DNA of 64,000 nucleotides from Roseomonas mucosa ATCC BAA-692 (GCF_000622225.1 NZ_JHWD01000004.1:1-64000); one strand, 5' to 3'. Positions 44,711 to 53,826 are shown, numbered from the stretch's first letter. Notes: generated by a model from the letters alone, not told the origin. Numbers and translations: made by a program.

Positions 44711-45231
44711 TGCGTCTCCAACTCGAATCATCGCATCGGTTGCTCGGAGCCTATGTATGTAGCACGCTTCGTGCCGCAATGCGCCGCATGAGCCGGGACG
44801 GGCTCAGGACAGCCCTCCCGGCGTCCGATTGGACACGCCCCTCGGCCCAAAAAAGTTTCGTAACGACACAGAAAAAATCATCACGGCATCTTGTATAAGA
44901 CATTAGAGACTGTATGATCAGCGTCATCGGTAACCGGAAACGGGCCGAGTTTAGGGATAGGAAACACAGGGGACGGCGCTGGGTCCTGATGAGCGCGGAC
45001 CGGGGGTGGACATGCGGCCTTGCCGTGTCCCCGGCCGGACGGTTCTCGGACTCAGCGTCGTCACCCATAATTCCACTCCCGCCGATTTCCGGCCCGGCTT
45101 GCATCTCCGGCCTATCCGCGGTTTCCGATCGCCTACCTGTTCGTTCGCGGTATGAACCCGCGCTTCCAGGCCGTGCCATCCCGTAGCTATCTGCTCTAGC
45201 CTGTCCGTCCCACAGCGACCGGGGACTCCAG
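44711..45231. other. 521-bp gap between the GntR gene and a small secreted protein gene
   Basis: No protein I can support. The stretch is more AT-rich than its neighbours, especially 44860-44960. It contains a possible + strand promoter and a CTTGTATA half-site resembling HutC-type GntR operators. A 90-residue + strand reading frame beginning at 44914 has no ribosome-binding site and no protein-like character. A small RNA or an extended leader of the next gene is possible. Confidence 0.5.
44891..44918 (+). promoter_or_regulatory. Possible sigma-70-type promoter and GntR half-site
   Basis: TTGTAT, a 16-bp spacer, then TATGAT form a plausible -35/-10 pair on the + strand. CTTGTATA overlaps the -35 and matches half of the palindrome CTTGTATATACAAG that I recall for HutC. 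Transcription would start near 44925, about 300 nt before the next gene. Weak evidence. Confidence 0.35.
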
Positions 45232-45366
45232 ATGCGTGCTCTCGTGCTTGCCTTGATCCTGCTGCTGCCCTGCCTCGCCAGCGCGCAGACTGCCTCGCCA
45301 CCGCCGCCGCCGGACTCGCGGGACTGCGGCTGCGGCTCGCCCGACAAGCCGGGCGGGCCGCGCTGA
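45232..45366 (+). CDS. Very small secreted Pro/Cys protein
   Basis: A 44-residue protein: a clean signal peptide (ALVLALILLLPCLASAQ, cleavage after ASA) and a mature peptide of about 24 residues, TASPPPPPDSRDCGCGSPDK and a Gly/Pro end. A Cys-Gly-Cys pair could bind metal or form a disulfide. A GGGGA site lies about 6 nt upstream of the ATG. It is preceded by a long leader region and stands alone. No homologues can be named. Confidence 0.55.
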   Translation: MRALVLALILLLPCLASAQTASPPPPPDSRDCGCGSPDKPGGPR

Positions 45367-45427
45367 ACCGACCCGGCGGACGGCCCGGCGCAGGCACCGG
45401 GGGTCACACCGCCCCGGCGGGATGGCG

Positions 45428-46252
45428 CTACCCCCCCGGGACCTCTTCCGTGATCACGTCGAACTGCGCCAGCCAGGCAGTGCCGAAGGAGGTGGAGATC
45501 GCCACGTCCGTCGCATCCCTCCCCCGCGCCATCAGGATGCGCCCGATGCGCGGCTTGTTATGGCGGGCGTCGAAGGTGTGCCAGCGGCCGCTGAGATAGA
45601 CCTCGAACCAGGCCGAGAAATCCATCGGGTCCGGCACCGGCGGCACGCCGATATCGCCCAGATAGCCGGTCACGTAGCGGGCGGGGATGTTCATGCAGCG
45701 GCACAGGGTCACCGCCAGATGCGTGAAGTCCCGGCAGACGCCCTGCCTTTCTTCATGCGCCTCCCAGGCCGTCTTGGTGGCGCGGGCGTACTGGTAGCCG
45801 AACTGGATGCGCTGGTGCGCGTAGTCCACGATCGCCTGCACGCGCTCCCACCCTGGCCGGGTCTGGCCGAAGAGCGACCAGGCGAGGTTGGAGAGCTTGT
45901 CCGTCTCGCAATAGCGGCTGCCGAGCAGGAAGACGAGGACCTCGTCCGGCAGCTCGTCCACCGGGTGCTGCACGGCATCCGGCACGACCGGATCATGCAG
46001 GCCGCTGTCCTGCACCAGGAAATCCGCCGAGATGGTCAGCCGTCCCGGTGGCGCGACGATGCGGGTGACGACGTTGTTGAACCCGTCCCGGTACATGCGC
46101 CAGGGCACGGCCTGCCCGCTGGTGGAATGGAACTGCACGGCGACCGGGGAACGCAGGTCCGGCTCGCGGTCCGGCACCACGTTGATCAGCAGCAGCATCG
46201 GGGTCGCGGAAGGGCATTCGAAGGCAAGGTTGTAGCCGGCACGGATCAGCAT
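45428..46252 (-). CDS. Transglutaminase-like (bacterial Tgl-type) protease-fold protein
   Basis: A 274-residue cysteine-protease-fold protein. The catalytic Cys lies in RQGVCRDFTHLAVTLCRCMNIPARYVTGYLG, the His in DFSAWFEVYLSGRWHTFDARHN and the Asp in the same segment. N-terminal LIRAGYNLAFECPSATPMLLLINV is typical of this cytoplasmic transglutaminase group. In the family the true reaction is usually unknown; peptidase or amide-forming activity is possible. It is a single gene with 149 bp to the next upstream. Confidence 0.92.
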   Translation of the reverse strand: MLIRAGYNLAFECPSATPMLLLINVVPDREPDLRSPVAVQFHSTSGQAVPWRMYRDGFNNVVTRIVAPPGRLTISADFLVQDSGLHDPVVPDAVQHPVDELPDEVLVFLLGSRYCETDKLSNLAWSLFGQTRPGWERVQAIVDYAHQRIQFGYQYARATKTAWEAHEERQGVCRDFTHLAVTLCRCMNIPARYVTGYLGDIGVPPVPDPMDFSAWFEVYLSGRWHTFDARHNKPRIGRILMARGRDATDVAISTSFGTAWLAQFDVITEEVPGG

Positions 46253-46515
46253 GGGCGTGTCGTCTCCCGCGGCGTGGCGGCCGCATCTCGATGGGTCCGT
46301 AACAAGACAGGCAATCCCCGGGCCAGGATCGCCCCGGCCCCCGCCGGGATGGCGAGAGCCGCGGGCGGCCGTGCCTTTGGAGGAGTCGCGCCGCCGCGAG
46401 CCGGTGCGATGACGCAGCAAGCGTCATCGTGACGGAATGGTTGCAGCCCCCTTTCGTCGCGGCACGCCCCCAGGGGTGGCGCGGACAGGTTTCCAGCGAC
46501 CGCCGGGCCCGCGCC

Positions 46516-47457
46516 TCAGCCACGCAGGGCGCGCCAGAAACGGCGGGTGCCGTCCACCTGGTGCCGCCACCAGCCACCCTGCGCGAAGCCGCGCGGCGCA
46601 TCCGGGTCCCCGGTGACGGGGAAATGATCGCGCCGCCAGTCCGCCGTGCCGAAGATCCAGTCCCAGACCGGAAAGAGCACGGCGAAGTTGCGCCCCGCCT
46701 CACCTGCCGCGAGCACCCCGTGGTGCAGCCGGTGGAAGCGTGGCGAGACCACCAGCCGCTCCCCGAGGGGCCCGAAGGACATCCGGATATTGGCGTGCGA
46801 CATGGCCTCGGCGAGCCGCAGGATCAGCAAGGCCAGCGGGAACTGTTCCGGCGGAATGCCGATCAGCAGCGCGATGCCGCCGACCCAGGCCGCGCCGATC
46901 AGGTCGTCGATGACGTGGTTGCGGTCATCGGTCCAGAAGGTCATCTGCGTCTGCGCGTGATGGATCGCGTGCAGCGCCCACCACCAGGGCAGGGCATGCT
47001 GCAGCCGGTGGCGCCAGTACTCGCCGAAATCCAGCACCACGACATAGAGCAGGAAGGTCAGCACCGGCCAGTCGCGCAGCGGCGGGAACAGCACCTCCAG
47101 CGAGGGCGAGACATAGCCCGCTTCCGCCAGCCAGCCGCTGATCCGGGATTCGACGCCCGTGAACAGGGCGAAGGCGATGAGAGGCAGGATGCCCAGCCGC
47201 GCCAGCAGCGTATAGACGACATCGGTGCGGATGGCGCGGCGGTCGTGGCGCGGCTCCACCGGCTGCCAGGCCTCCAGCGGCCGGCAGACGAGATAGACCA
47301 CGGCCACCTGCAGCAGGCCCAGCAGCAGGAAGCCCGCCCAGCGATAGGCCTCCTCCTCCCACCCCATCAGCCCCGCCGCATAGAGGCCGGGCTGCAGGAT
47401 CATGGCAAAGAACCAGCCGGTGGCGCCATCCAGCGCATCGGTCAGCATATCGAGCAT
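46516..47457 (-). CDS. Sterol desaturase family (di-iron) membrane protein
   Basis: A 313-residue integral membrane protein of the fatty acid hydroxylase/sterol desaturase superfamily. The metal-binding histidines are in EYWRHRLQHALPWWWALHAIHHAQ, and RFHRLHHG further on; a distal HHNFA-type position is replaced by AGRNFAVLFPVWDWIFGTA. There are about six helices. The substrate may be a hopanoid, carotenoid or lipid. The start at 47457 precedes LDMLTDALDG. The gene is co-directional with the citrate transporter, 58 bp apart. Confidence 0.92.
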   Translation of the reverse strand: MLDMLTDALDGATGWFFAMILQPGLYAAGLMGWEEEAYRWAGFLLLGLLQVAVVYLVCRPLEAWQPVEPRHDRRAIRTDVVYTLLARLGILPLIAFALFTGVESRISGWLAEAGYVSPSLEVLFPPLRDWPVLTFLLYVVVLDFGEYWRHRLQHALPWWWALHAIHHAQTQMTFWTDDRNHVIDDLIGAAWVGGIALLIGIPPEQFPLALLILRLAEAMSHANIRMSFGPLGERLVVSPRFHRLHHGVLAAGEAGRNFAVLFPVWDWIFGTADWRRDHFPVTGDPDAPRGFAQGGWWRHQVDGTRRFWRALRG

Positions 47458-47515
47458 GGCGCGAGCGTAACGCCACCGTATCGGGAAGGCCATGCGGGAT
47501 GGCCCTCCCATCCGG

Positions 47516-48832
47516 TCAGAGAAGCGGGATCGCCCCCGTCAGGGCGCCGATCAGCAGCATCACCAGGGCGCTGGCCGAGGCCCAGCCCAGGGTGAAGCGC
47601 TGGTGCCGGCCGAATTCCACCCCGGCCAGGGACACCAGCAGGTAGGTGGAAGGCACCAGCGGGCTCAGCAGGTGCACCTGCTGCCCCACCAGCGAGGCGC
47701 GGCCGATGGCTTCCGCCGTGTGGCCGTAGATCCGCCCCGCTTCCGCCAGGATGGGCACCACGCCGAAGTAGAAGGCATCGTTGGAGATGAAGAAGGTGAA
47801 GGGCAGGCTCGCCACCGCCGTCACCAGCGGCAGGAACTGGCCGGCGCCTTCGGGGATCAGCGCCACCACGTTCTTGGCCATCGCCTCCACCATCCCGGTG
47901 CCGGACAGCACGCCGGTGAAGACGCCGGCCGCGAAGATCAGCGACACCACCGCCAGCACGTTCGGCGCATGGGAGGCGATGCGGGCCTTCTGCTGCTCCA
48001 GCGTCGGGTAGTTCACCAGCATGGCAATGGCGAAGGCCACCATGAAGAGCAGCGGCGCCGGCGCCAGCCCGGCGATCAGGCAGGCCATGAGCACCGCCGT
48101 CAGCGCCGCGTTGAAGGGCAGCAGCTTCGGCCGGCGGTGATCCTCGCCGCCATCCGTGTCCACGAAGCCGCCCAGCGGGGATTCGACGTGGTCCAGCTCC
48201 CGCAGCGACAGGACGCCGACCCGCGCCCGCTCCCGCCGCCCCAGGAACCAGGCGGTGAAGACCACCCAGAGCGCGCAGGCGAGCAGCGAGGGCAGCAGCG
48301 GCACGAAGAGCGCATTCGGATCGACATGCAGCGCCGAGGCGGCGCGCGCCGTCGGCCCGCCCCAGGGCGCCACATTGGTCACGCCCGCCGCCATGATGAT
48401 CACGCAGGGGGCAATCAGCGGGTCCAGCTTCAGCCGCCGGTGCAGTGGCAGCATGGCGGAGCAGGTGATGATGTAGGTCGTGGAGCCGTCGCCATCGAGC
48501 GAGACCACCAGGGCCAGGATGGCGGTGCCCACCACGATGCGGACCGGATCGCCCTTCACCGCCCTCAGCACCAGCCGCACCACCGGGTCGAACAGCCCGG
48601 CATCGATCATCACCCCGAAATACAGGATGGCGAAGAGCAGCAGCACGCCGGTCGGCGCCAAGGTGCGGATGCCGTCCAGCGACATCTTGCCGAGGTCGCC
48701 CCCGAAGCCCGCCAGGGCGCCGAAGGCCAGCGGCACCAGGATCAGCGCGATCAGGGCCGAGACCCGGCCGCTCATGACCAGCACCATGAAGACGACGATC
48801 ATGGCATAGGCCAGCAAGGTAACGCTCAACAT
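47516..48832 (-). CDS. CitMHS-family citrate transporter
   Basis: A 438-residue transporter with about 12 helices, resembling CitM/CitH (metal-citrate:H+ symporters). It has FGVMIDAGLFDPVVRLVLRAVKGDPVRIVVGTA, VVSLDGDGSTTYIITCSAM, VTNVAPWGGPTARAASAL and SLPFTFFISNDAFYFGVVPILAEAG. The last two motifs are characteristic. It takes up citrate with divalent metals. There is no two-component regulator next to it. A sterol-desaturase-family gene lies just downstream, which is probably unrelated. Confidence 0.93.
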   Translation of the reverse strand: MLSVTLLAYAMIVVFMVLVMSGRVSALIALILVPLAFGALAGFGGDLGKMSLDGIRTLAPTGVLLLFAILYFGVMIDAGLFDPVVRLVLRAVKGDPVRIVVGTAILALVVSLDGDGSTTYIITCSAMLPLHRRLKLDPLIAPCVIIMAAGVTNVAPWGGPTARAASALHVDPNALFVPLLPSLLACALWVVFTAWFLGRRERARVGVLSLRELDHVESPLGGFVDTDGGEDHRRPKLLPFNAALTAVLMACLIAGLAPAPLLFMVAFAIAMLVNYPTLEQQKARIASHAPNVLAVVSLIFAAGVFTGVLSGTGMVEAMAKNVVALIPEGAGQFLPLVTAVASLPFTFFISNDAFYFGVVPILAEAGRIYGHTAEAIGRASLVGQQVHLLSPLVPSTYLLVSLAGVEFGRHQRFTLGWASASALVMLLIGALTGAIPLL

Positions 48833-48998
48833 GCCGCGGCACCGCCCCCTCTTATCTTTGGCGGCCCCTCATAGCGGCAGAAGAGAACATGTCCAGGGCA
48901 TGAATTGGTCTTCATCGCCCGGTTGTTGGACAATCCCGCTCACGAAGCGTTTTTGTCAGCTTCGCGTCAGGAAAATGCCGGATCTTGCCGTGCCGCCG

Positions 48999-49772
48999 TC
49001 AGTTCTTTCCCGTGACTGGCAAGGTCTCGAAGCAGAACCCCTTTTCCTGGAGGCCGGCGATCAGCGGCTCCAGCACCCCGGCGAAAGGCTCCCGCCGCGA
49101 CCGCACGCCCCAGTGCATCAGCATCACCTCGCCCTCGCGCACGGAACCCAGGGCGCGTGCCAGCAGCGCGGCGTTCGGGGTCCGGTCGCTGTCCAGCTCG
49201 TCGCCCAGGAAGCCGTTGGCGCTCCATCCCTGGTGCCGCAGCCCGCATTGCCGCGCGAGGGCCAGGGCATTGGGTGTGGTGCGCCCGCCGGGCGCGCGCC
49301 AGAGCGGCAGCACCACCGCCTCCGGCACCATCTGGCGCAGCCGCTCGACCGGGCGGCGCAGCTCCTCGCAGAGCTCGGCGCCGTCCAGCACCGTACTGCC
49401 GCCATCCCGCTGGCGGGAGGCGTAGCGCACCTTCCCCGGGGCGGGGTCGCTGGTGAAGTACCAGTGCCGCCAGGTGTGGCTGGCGAAGACATGCCCCTCC
49501 GCCGCCCGGGCGCGCCAGAAGCCCGCCCATTCCGGGCCCAGGGTCCGGTCGCCGTGGAAGGTCGGCTCGTCCGCCACGAAGAGCGTGGCCCGCACCCCGC
49601 GGCGCCGCAGCACCGCCGCGATCTGCTCGGCCTCCCGCGACCAGCCCGTGTCGATGGTCAGATAGACCGTGCCGCGGCAGGCGGGAGGCTGCGCCGCCGG
49701 CTGGGCAAGGGCCGGAAACGCGGCCAGGAGGGCCAGACAACCGGCCAGGAACGGGCGCGCCATGCCGCGCAT
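48999..49772 (-). CDS. Secreted polysaccharide deacetylase-type protein
   Basis: A 257-residue NodB-fold protein. A signal peptide (FLAGCLALLAAFPALAQ) is followed by GTVYLTIDTGWSREAEQIAAVL, where the first catalytic Asp is in TIDTGW (TFDDG in most). HTWRHWYF carries the metal-binding His pair as H-x(3)-H. LWRAPGGRTTPNALALARQCG and VMLMHWGVRS complete the active site. The first motif is atypical (D-T-G), so deacetylation should be tested. The start at 49772 has GAGG 8 nt upstream, inside the end of the YVTN gene, giving tight coupling. A lipobox-like GC pair at LAGC is also worth noting. Confidence 0.87.
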   Translation of the reverse strand: MRGMARPFLAGCLALLAAFPALAQPAAQPPACRGTVYLTIDTGWSREAEQIAAVLRRRGVRATLFVADEPTFHGDRTLGPEWAGFWRARAAEGHVFASHTWRHWYFTSDPAPGKVRYASRQRDGGSTVLDGAELCEELRRPVERLRQMVPEAVVLPLWRAPGGRTTPNALALARQCGLRHQGWSANGFLGDELDSDRTPNAALLARALGSVREGEVMLMHWGVRSRREPFAGVLEPLIAGLQEKGFCFETLPVTGKN

Positions 49773-49782
49773 CGTGCCGGCC

Positions 49783-50790
49783 TCAGCGCGGCTGCGGCGG
49801 GGTGGCGCGGGCATCCTGCGCCAGGGCCGGATCGGCGGCGCGGTAGAGGATGCCGTGCGGCGAACGGCCGACGCGCACCGTCTGCATCTCCCCCGTGGCC
49901 GGATCGAGGATGCCGACCTTGGCCACCCAGCGCAGGGTGGCCCAGAGTCGGCCCTGCGGGTCGAAGGTGATGTCGTCCGGCCCGCCCGGCGTCTCGTAGA
50001 CCCGCTTCACCGACAGGTCCTTCGGGTCCAGCGCGGTGATGCGGCTGTCCACGCGGCTGGTGACATAGATCACGCTGTTGTCGGGGGACGGAAAGATCTG
50101 GTGCGCGCCGCGCCCGACCGTGATGCGGCGTTCCACCGCATGGGTCCCGGGGTCCACCACCGAGATGAAGTCCTGCCCCATGGCGCCCACCAAGAGCTTG
50201 CCGTCATGCCAGTGGATGCCGGCGGGATCGCGCCCGACCTCCTGGGTCCAGGCGACCTCGCGGCGATCCAGGTCCACGGCGGCGATGCTGCGCTCCCCCT
50301 GCAGGGTGACATAGGCGAAGCGGCTGTCGGGGCTGTAGGCCAGGTGGCTGGGCATGTCGCCCACCCGCAGCCGCCCCTGCAGGCTCAGCGCCTGACCGTC
50401 CCAGCCATAGATGTCCACCTGGTCGCGGCGCAGGCTGGTCACCACCAGCCGCTTCCCGTCCGGCGTGAAGGCGAGGTGGTAGGGATTGCTGATCCGTTCC
50501 CGCCGCAGCACCGCCCCGGTCGCGGGGTCGAGGAAGAGCATCTCGTTGCCGCCGGAATCCCCGACCAGGATCTGGCTGCGGTCCGGCGTCAGGGTCAGGT
50601 GGTGGACCTCCCGCAACACCGGGATGCGGCGGATCTCCTCGTGGCTGCGCCCGTCCAGGAGCTGGATGTTCGCCTCGCCGGAATTCAGCACGAAGACGAG
50701 GTCCGCCGAGGAGGCCCGCGCCGCCTGCGGCAGCAGGGCGGACAGCAGGGCAAGCCCGGTCAGGCCGCCGGCCAGGCTCTTGAAGCGCAT
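49783..50790 (-). CDS. Secreted YVTN-type beta-propeller protein
   Basis: A 335-residue protein with a signal peptide (LTGLALLSALLPQAARA) and about seven propeller blades, seen as repeated SxxxxY/V-x-V-x-D patterns: TLTPDRSQILVGDSGGN, AFTPDGKRLVVTSLRRD, AYSPDSRFAYVTLQGE, FPSPDNSVIYVTSRVDS, TFDPQGRLWATLRW. These quinoprotein-like or Vgb-like folds bind protein or metabolite partners in the periplasm. Its stop lies 11 bp before the deacetylase start. No co-occurring c-type cytochrome or alcohol dehydrogenase is in the window. Confidence 0.88.
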   Translation of the reverse strand: MRFKSLAGGLTGLALLSALLPQAARASSADLVFVLNSGEANIQLLDGRSHEEIRRIPVLREVHHLTLTPDRSQILVGDSGGNEMLFLDPATGAVLRRERISNPYHLAFTPDGKRLVVTSLRRDQVDIYGWDGQALSLQGRLRVGDMPSHLAYSPDSRFAYVTLQGERSIAAVDLDRREVAWTQEVGRDPAGIHWHDGKLLVGAMGQDFISVVDPGTHAVERRITVGRGAHQIFPSPDNSVIYVTSRVDSRITALDPKDLSVKRVYETPGGPDDITFDPQGRLWATLRWVAKVGILDPATGEMQTVRVGRSPHGILYRAADPALAQDARATPPQPR

Positions 50791-50937
50791 GGGACCTTGT
50801 CCTCCCCCGGGGGATTGCCGGTGCCGGGGAGGGATCTGCGCTCCCCCCCGGCCGATGCGCCGACACTAGCACAGGATGGCGCGGCGCGAGAGGTTGCGAG
50901 GCGGAGGACAGCCCCCGCCACGCGCCGCGATGGGCGG

Positions 50938-51372
50938 TCAGCCCGCCGGCTGATCCGGCGCCGGCTCGAAGCGCAGCGCCACGCCGTTCATGCAGAAGCG
51001 CATCCCGGTCGGCGGCGGGCCGTCCGGGAAGACATGGCCGAGATGGCCGTGGCAGCTCGCGCAATGCACCTCGGTCCGCACCATGCCATGGGCGCGGTCG
51101 GTCGTGGTGGCCACCGCGCCCTCGACGGGCCGGAAGAAGGAGGGCCAGCCCGTGCCGCTCTCGAACTTCGTCACGGAGTCGAAAAGCGGCGCGCCGCAGC
51201 CGGCGCAATGATAGGTGCCCGCCCGCTTCTCGCCGTTCAGGGGCGAGGAGCCGGGGCGTTCCGTGCCGTGCTCGCGCAGCACGCGATAGGCCTGGGGCAG
51301 GAGGCAGTGGCGCCACTCCTCCTCCGAACGGCGGGCCGCCTCCTGGTCCATCACCTGATCCTTTCCACTCAT
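50938..51372 (-). CDS. msrB: Peptide-methionine (R)-S-oxide reductase
   Basis: A 144-residue MsrB, which reduces the R form of methionine sulfoxide in proteins. Zinc cysteines are C56 and C59 in [11 protein letters not shown] and C104 and C107 in [17 protein letters not shown]. The catalytic Cys is C127 in RFCMNGVAL. The resolving-Cys position is normal for the zinc form. Its start overlaps the msrA stop by 4 bp, forming an msrA-msrB operon. Confidence 0.96.
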   Translation of the reverse strand: MSGKDQVMDQEAARRSEEEWRHCLLPQAYRVLREHGTERPGSSPLNGEKRAGTYHCAGCGAPLFDSVTKFESGTGWPSFFRPVEGAVATTTDRAHGMVRTEVHCASCHGHLGHVFPDGPPPTGMRFCMNGVALRFEPAPDQPAG

Positions 51373-51941
51373 GCCGCGCGCTCCTTCAGCCGGTGGGCGA
51401 AGCTCTTGCGGAACTTCGCCACCTTCGGGGCGATCACCGCCCGGCAATAGCCCGACCAGGGGGTGCGGGCGAAATAGTCCTGGTGCTCCGCCTCGGCGGG
51501 CCAGAATTCCGGCGCGGGGGCGAGCTCCGTGACCAGTGGCGCCGGGTAGAGGCCGGCCTCGGCCACCTCCGCCATCACCTTCCGCGCCACGCGCTCCTGC
51601 TCGGGCGACGTGGCGAAGATGACGCTGCGGTACTGCGGCCCGACATCGGCACCCTGGCGATCCCTGGTTGTGGGATCGTGGATGGTGAAGAAGACGCGCA
51701 GGATATCGGCGTAGGAGATGACGGCGGGGTCGAAATCGACTTTCACGACCTCGGCATGGCCGGTCCGCTTGCCGCAGACCTGCTCGTAGGTCGGATGCGG
51801 GACCACGCCGCCGGCATAGCCGGAAACGACGGAGGCGACGCCCTCCAGGTTGCGGTAGACGGCGTCGAAGCACCAGAAACAGCCACCGCCGAGGATGGCC
51901 GTCTCAAGGGTTCGGGAGACGGGATCGGTCATGCCGCCCAT
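51369..51941 (-). CDS. msrA: Peptide-methionine (S)-S-oxide reductase
   Basis: A 190-residue MsrA, reducing the S form of methionine sulfoxide. The active site is [21 protein letters not shown] (catalytic C21, C24) and the conserved [26 protein letters not shown] and [18 protein letters not shown] follow. The C-terminus lacks extra resolving cysteines beyond those shown. There is no signal peptide, so it acts in the cytoplasm. An ATG at 51932 is an alternative start. The operon gives both sulfoxide stereoisomer reductases. Confidence 0.96.
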   Translation of the reverse strand: MGGMTDPVSRTLETAILGGGCFWCFDAVYRNLEGVASVVSGYAGGVVPHPTYEQVCGKRTGHAEVVKVDFDPAVISYADILRVFFTIHDPTTRDRQGADVGPQYRSVIFATSPEQERVARKVMAEVAEAGLYPAPLVTELAPAPEFWPAEAEHQDYFARTPWSGYCRAVIAPKVAKFRKSFAHRLKERAA

Positions 51942-52000
51942 GTGGGGTGAGCCCGGGCCTCTGCCAATGCCGTGCGGGAGCCGCCAGGGGGATGCCCCCC

Positions 52001-52071
52001 GGGATCAGCCAACGGGGATCAGCCAACGCGGATCAGCCAACGGGGATCGGCCGATCGGGGTCGGCCATCGG
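52001..52071. repeat. 14-bp tandem repeat (about five units)
   Basis: Two identical units GGGATCAGCCAACG are followed by one with a single change (CGGATCAGCCAACG) and then two degraded units (GGGATCGGCCGATC, GGGGTCGGCCATCG). The array ends just 12 bp before the stop of the EAL-domain gene, in the space between it and divergent msrA. Copy number probably varies between strains. It is not a CRISPR: repeats are directly adjacent without spacers. Confidence 0.85.
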
Positions 52072-52083
52072 GCACCGCGGGCC

Positions 52084-53826
52084 TTAGTCGGGACGGCCTC
52101 CCGGCTCTCCGCCCTGCGGACTGGGAAGCTGTCCCGGGCGGCCGAAGTGGAAGCCCTGGCCGAAGCTCACGCCCAGTTCCCGCATCAACCCGGCCTCGGC
52201 CTCGGTCTCGATCCGCTCCGCCACCACCGAGGCACCCAGGGAGTGCGACAGTTCCACGATCGCCGTCACGAAGCTGCGGTCGCGCGCACTGCGCAGCGCG
52301 CCCTGGACATAGGCACCGTCCAGCTTCACGAAATCGACCTGCAAGGCGCGCAGGTAGCGGAAGGCGGCGGCCCCCGCGCCGAAGTCGTCGAGGCAGACCG
52401 CCACCCAGCGGTCGCGCAGGAACTGCACGCTGCGGATGGCCTCGTCCTCGTCGCCGATCTGCGCCGTCTCGGTAATCTCCACCAGCAGCCGCTCCGCCAG
52501 GTGCGGCCAGGCATCGAGCAGGCTCTCCAGCTTCCGCCGGAAGGCCGCGCTTTGCAGCGACAGGCCGGACAGGTTGACGGCGATGCGCGGCGCGGCCGGC
52601 CGCTGCGCCACCTGGGCGACGCTGTGCAGCACCGCCCAGTCCAGCTCCTCGGCCAGGCCGATGGCCTCGGCGAAGGTCACGAACTCCTGCGGACCCTTCA
52701 GCGGCAGGTCCTGGATGGGGCGGGGGCGGAGCAGGGCCTCGTAGTGGTGTACGCGGCCATCCTGCAGGCCGACGATGGGCTGGTAGGCCATGTGGAAGCG
52801 CCGCTCCGCCAGGGCACGCCGCATCGCCTCGCTGCGCAGGGTGGCGGAGGCGAGGAAGCCCTCCAGCCCCTGGTCGAAGCCCCAGTCGCTCAGCCCCTCC
52901 TGCCCCTCCTGCGCGAAGGCGCTCAGCGCGTGGCGCAGCGCGCGCGTGGCCTGGACCGCGTTGAGCCCGGGCGCCGTCAGCGGCATGTCGAGCGCGCGCA
53001 GCCGTGCCTCGCGGCCGCCCCGGGCCAGTGCGGCCTCCACCCTGGCCGCCAGCCTCGCGAGATCCGTCATGCCACCCTTCAGGCCGAACTCCGCCTGCTC
53101 CCCGGACAGTCCCTCATCGCCGGCGGCGCCGGCCCGGCCCCGGCCCGTCTCGTCGCGTTCCGGTCCGCCCTCCCTCGCGGGGGCGGGCATCCCGCCACCG
53201 GACACGATCCCGTAGCGCCCCGGGGCGAGCCTCCCCGCCACGCCGTCGCCATCGTCGGCGGCCAGCATCGCCTCGCGGATCTGCTTCAGGATGTCGCTCC
53301 CGTTCTCGTCGAGTTCGAGAAAGCCCATGGAGGAGGCCGCCTCCCCTTCCCGCAGGCGCTGCTCCGCGGCCCGGGCCAAAGCATCCGGCCCCAGCTCGGT
53401 CTCCCCGGACAGGTCCGGCATCCCTTCCGGCACGGCCGAGAGGCAGAGGCAGAACCGCAAACCCTGGCGGTGCGCGAAAGGCAGGCCGGAAAGCAGCATC
53501 GGCCGCCGGTCGCGGGTGCGCAGGCGGAACAGCATGGGGGGAACGCGCTTCTGCGCGCCCAGCAGCATGAGCGCGTCCTCCAGCCGCTCCCGCTCCTCGG
53601 GCGCCAGGAGGCGGCGGAGGGGGGCGCCGAGAAAGGTGTCCGGCGGCTGCCCGAAGCGCTGCTCGAAGCTGCCGGCGGCATAGGTGATGGTGCCGTCGGG
53701 GCGGATCTCCACCAGCAGCTCCGCCGCGGCGAGGGCGAAGGTCACGTAGCGCTCGTGGCGATCGGCCTGGTCATGCTCCACCTCCGGCACCGTCCCGGCT
53801 CCGGGCTGGCTGCCTGGAAAGGTCAT
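52084..53826 (-). CDS. PAS-EAL domain cyclic-di-GMP phosphodiesterase
   Basis: A 580-residue cytoplasmic protein. A PAS-like sensor covers about residues 25-130 (AELLVEIRPDGTITYAAGSFEQRFG, HRQGLRFCLCLSAV). A Gly/Arg-rich linker follows. The EAL domain (about 325-570) opens with RFHMAYQPIVGLQDGRVHHYEALLRPR and retains VNLSG, LLVEITE, CLDDFGAG, VDFVKLDG, and VVAERIET, so the metal and catalytic residues seem complete. It should hydrolyse c-di-GMP. There is no GGDEF domain with it. A sensor ligand cannot be predicted. The start at 53826 is the first good Met after a long upstream frame. Confidence 0.92.
   Translation of the reverse strand: MTFPGSQPGAGTVPEVEHDQADRHERYVTFALAAAELLVEIRPDGTITYAAGSFEQRFGQPPDTFLGAPLRRLLAPEERERLEDALMLLGAQKRVPPMLFRLRTRDRRPMLLSGLPFAHRQGLRFCLCLSAVPEGMPDLSGETELGPDALARAAEQRLREGEAASSMGFLELDENGSDILKQIREAMLAADDGDGVAGRLAPGRYGIVSGGGMPAPAREGGPERDETGRGRAGAAGDEGLSGEQAEFGLKGGMTDLARLAARVEAALARGGREARLRALDMPLTAPGLNAVQATRALRHALSAFAQEGQEGLSDWGFDQGLEGFLASATLRSEAMRRALAERRFHMAYQPIVGLQDGRVHHYEALLRPRPIQDLPLKGPQEFVTFAEAIGLAEELDWAVLHSVAQVAQRPAAPRIAVNLSGLSLQSAAFRRKLESLLDAWPHLAERLLVEITETAQIGDEDEAIRSVQFLRDRWVAVCLDDFGAGAAAFRYLRALQVDFVKLDGAYVQGALRSARDRSFVTAIVELSHSLGASVVAERIETEAEAGLMRELGVSFGQGFHFGRPGQLPSPQGGEPGGRPD

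Noticed and set aside
44914-45186. 90-codon + strand frame in the gap before the small secreted protein gene
   Set aside because: No ribosome-binding site and the translation shows no protein-like pattern; it starts inside a probable promoter -10 element.
52001-52071. CRISPR-like repeat
   Set aside because: The units are directly adjacent without spacers and there are no cas genes; it is a simple tandem repeat.
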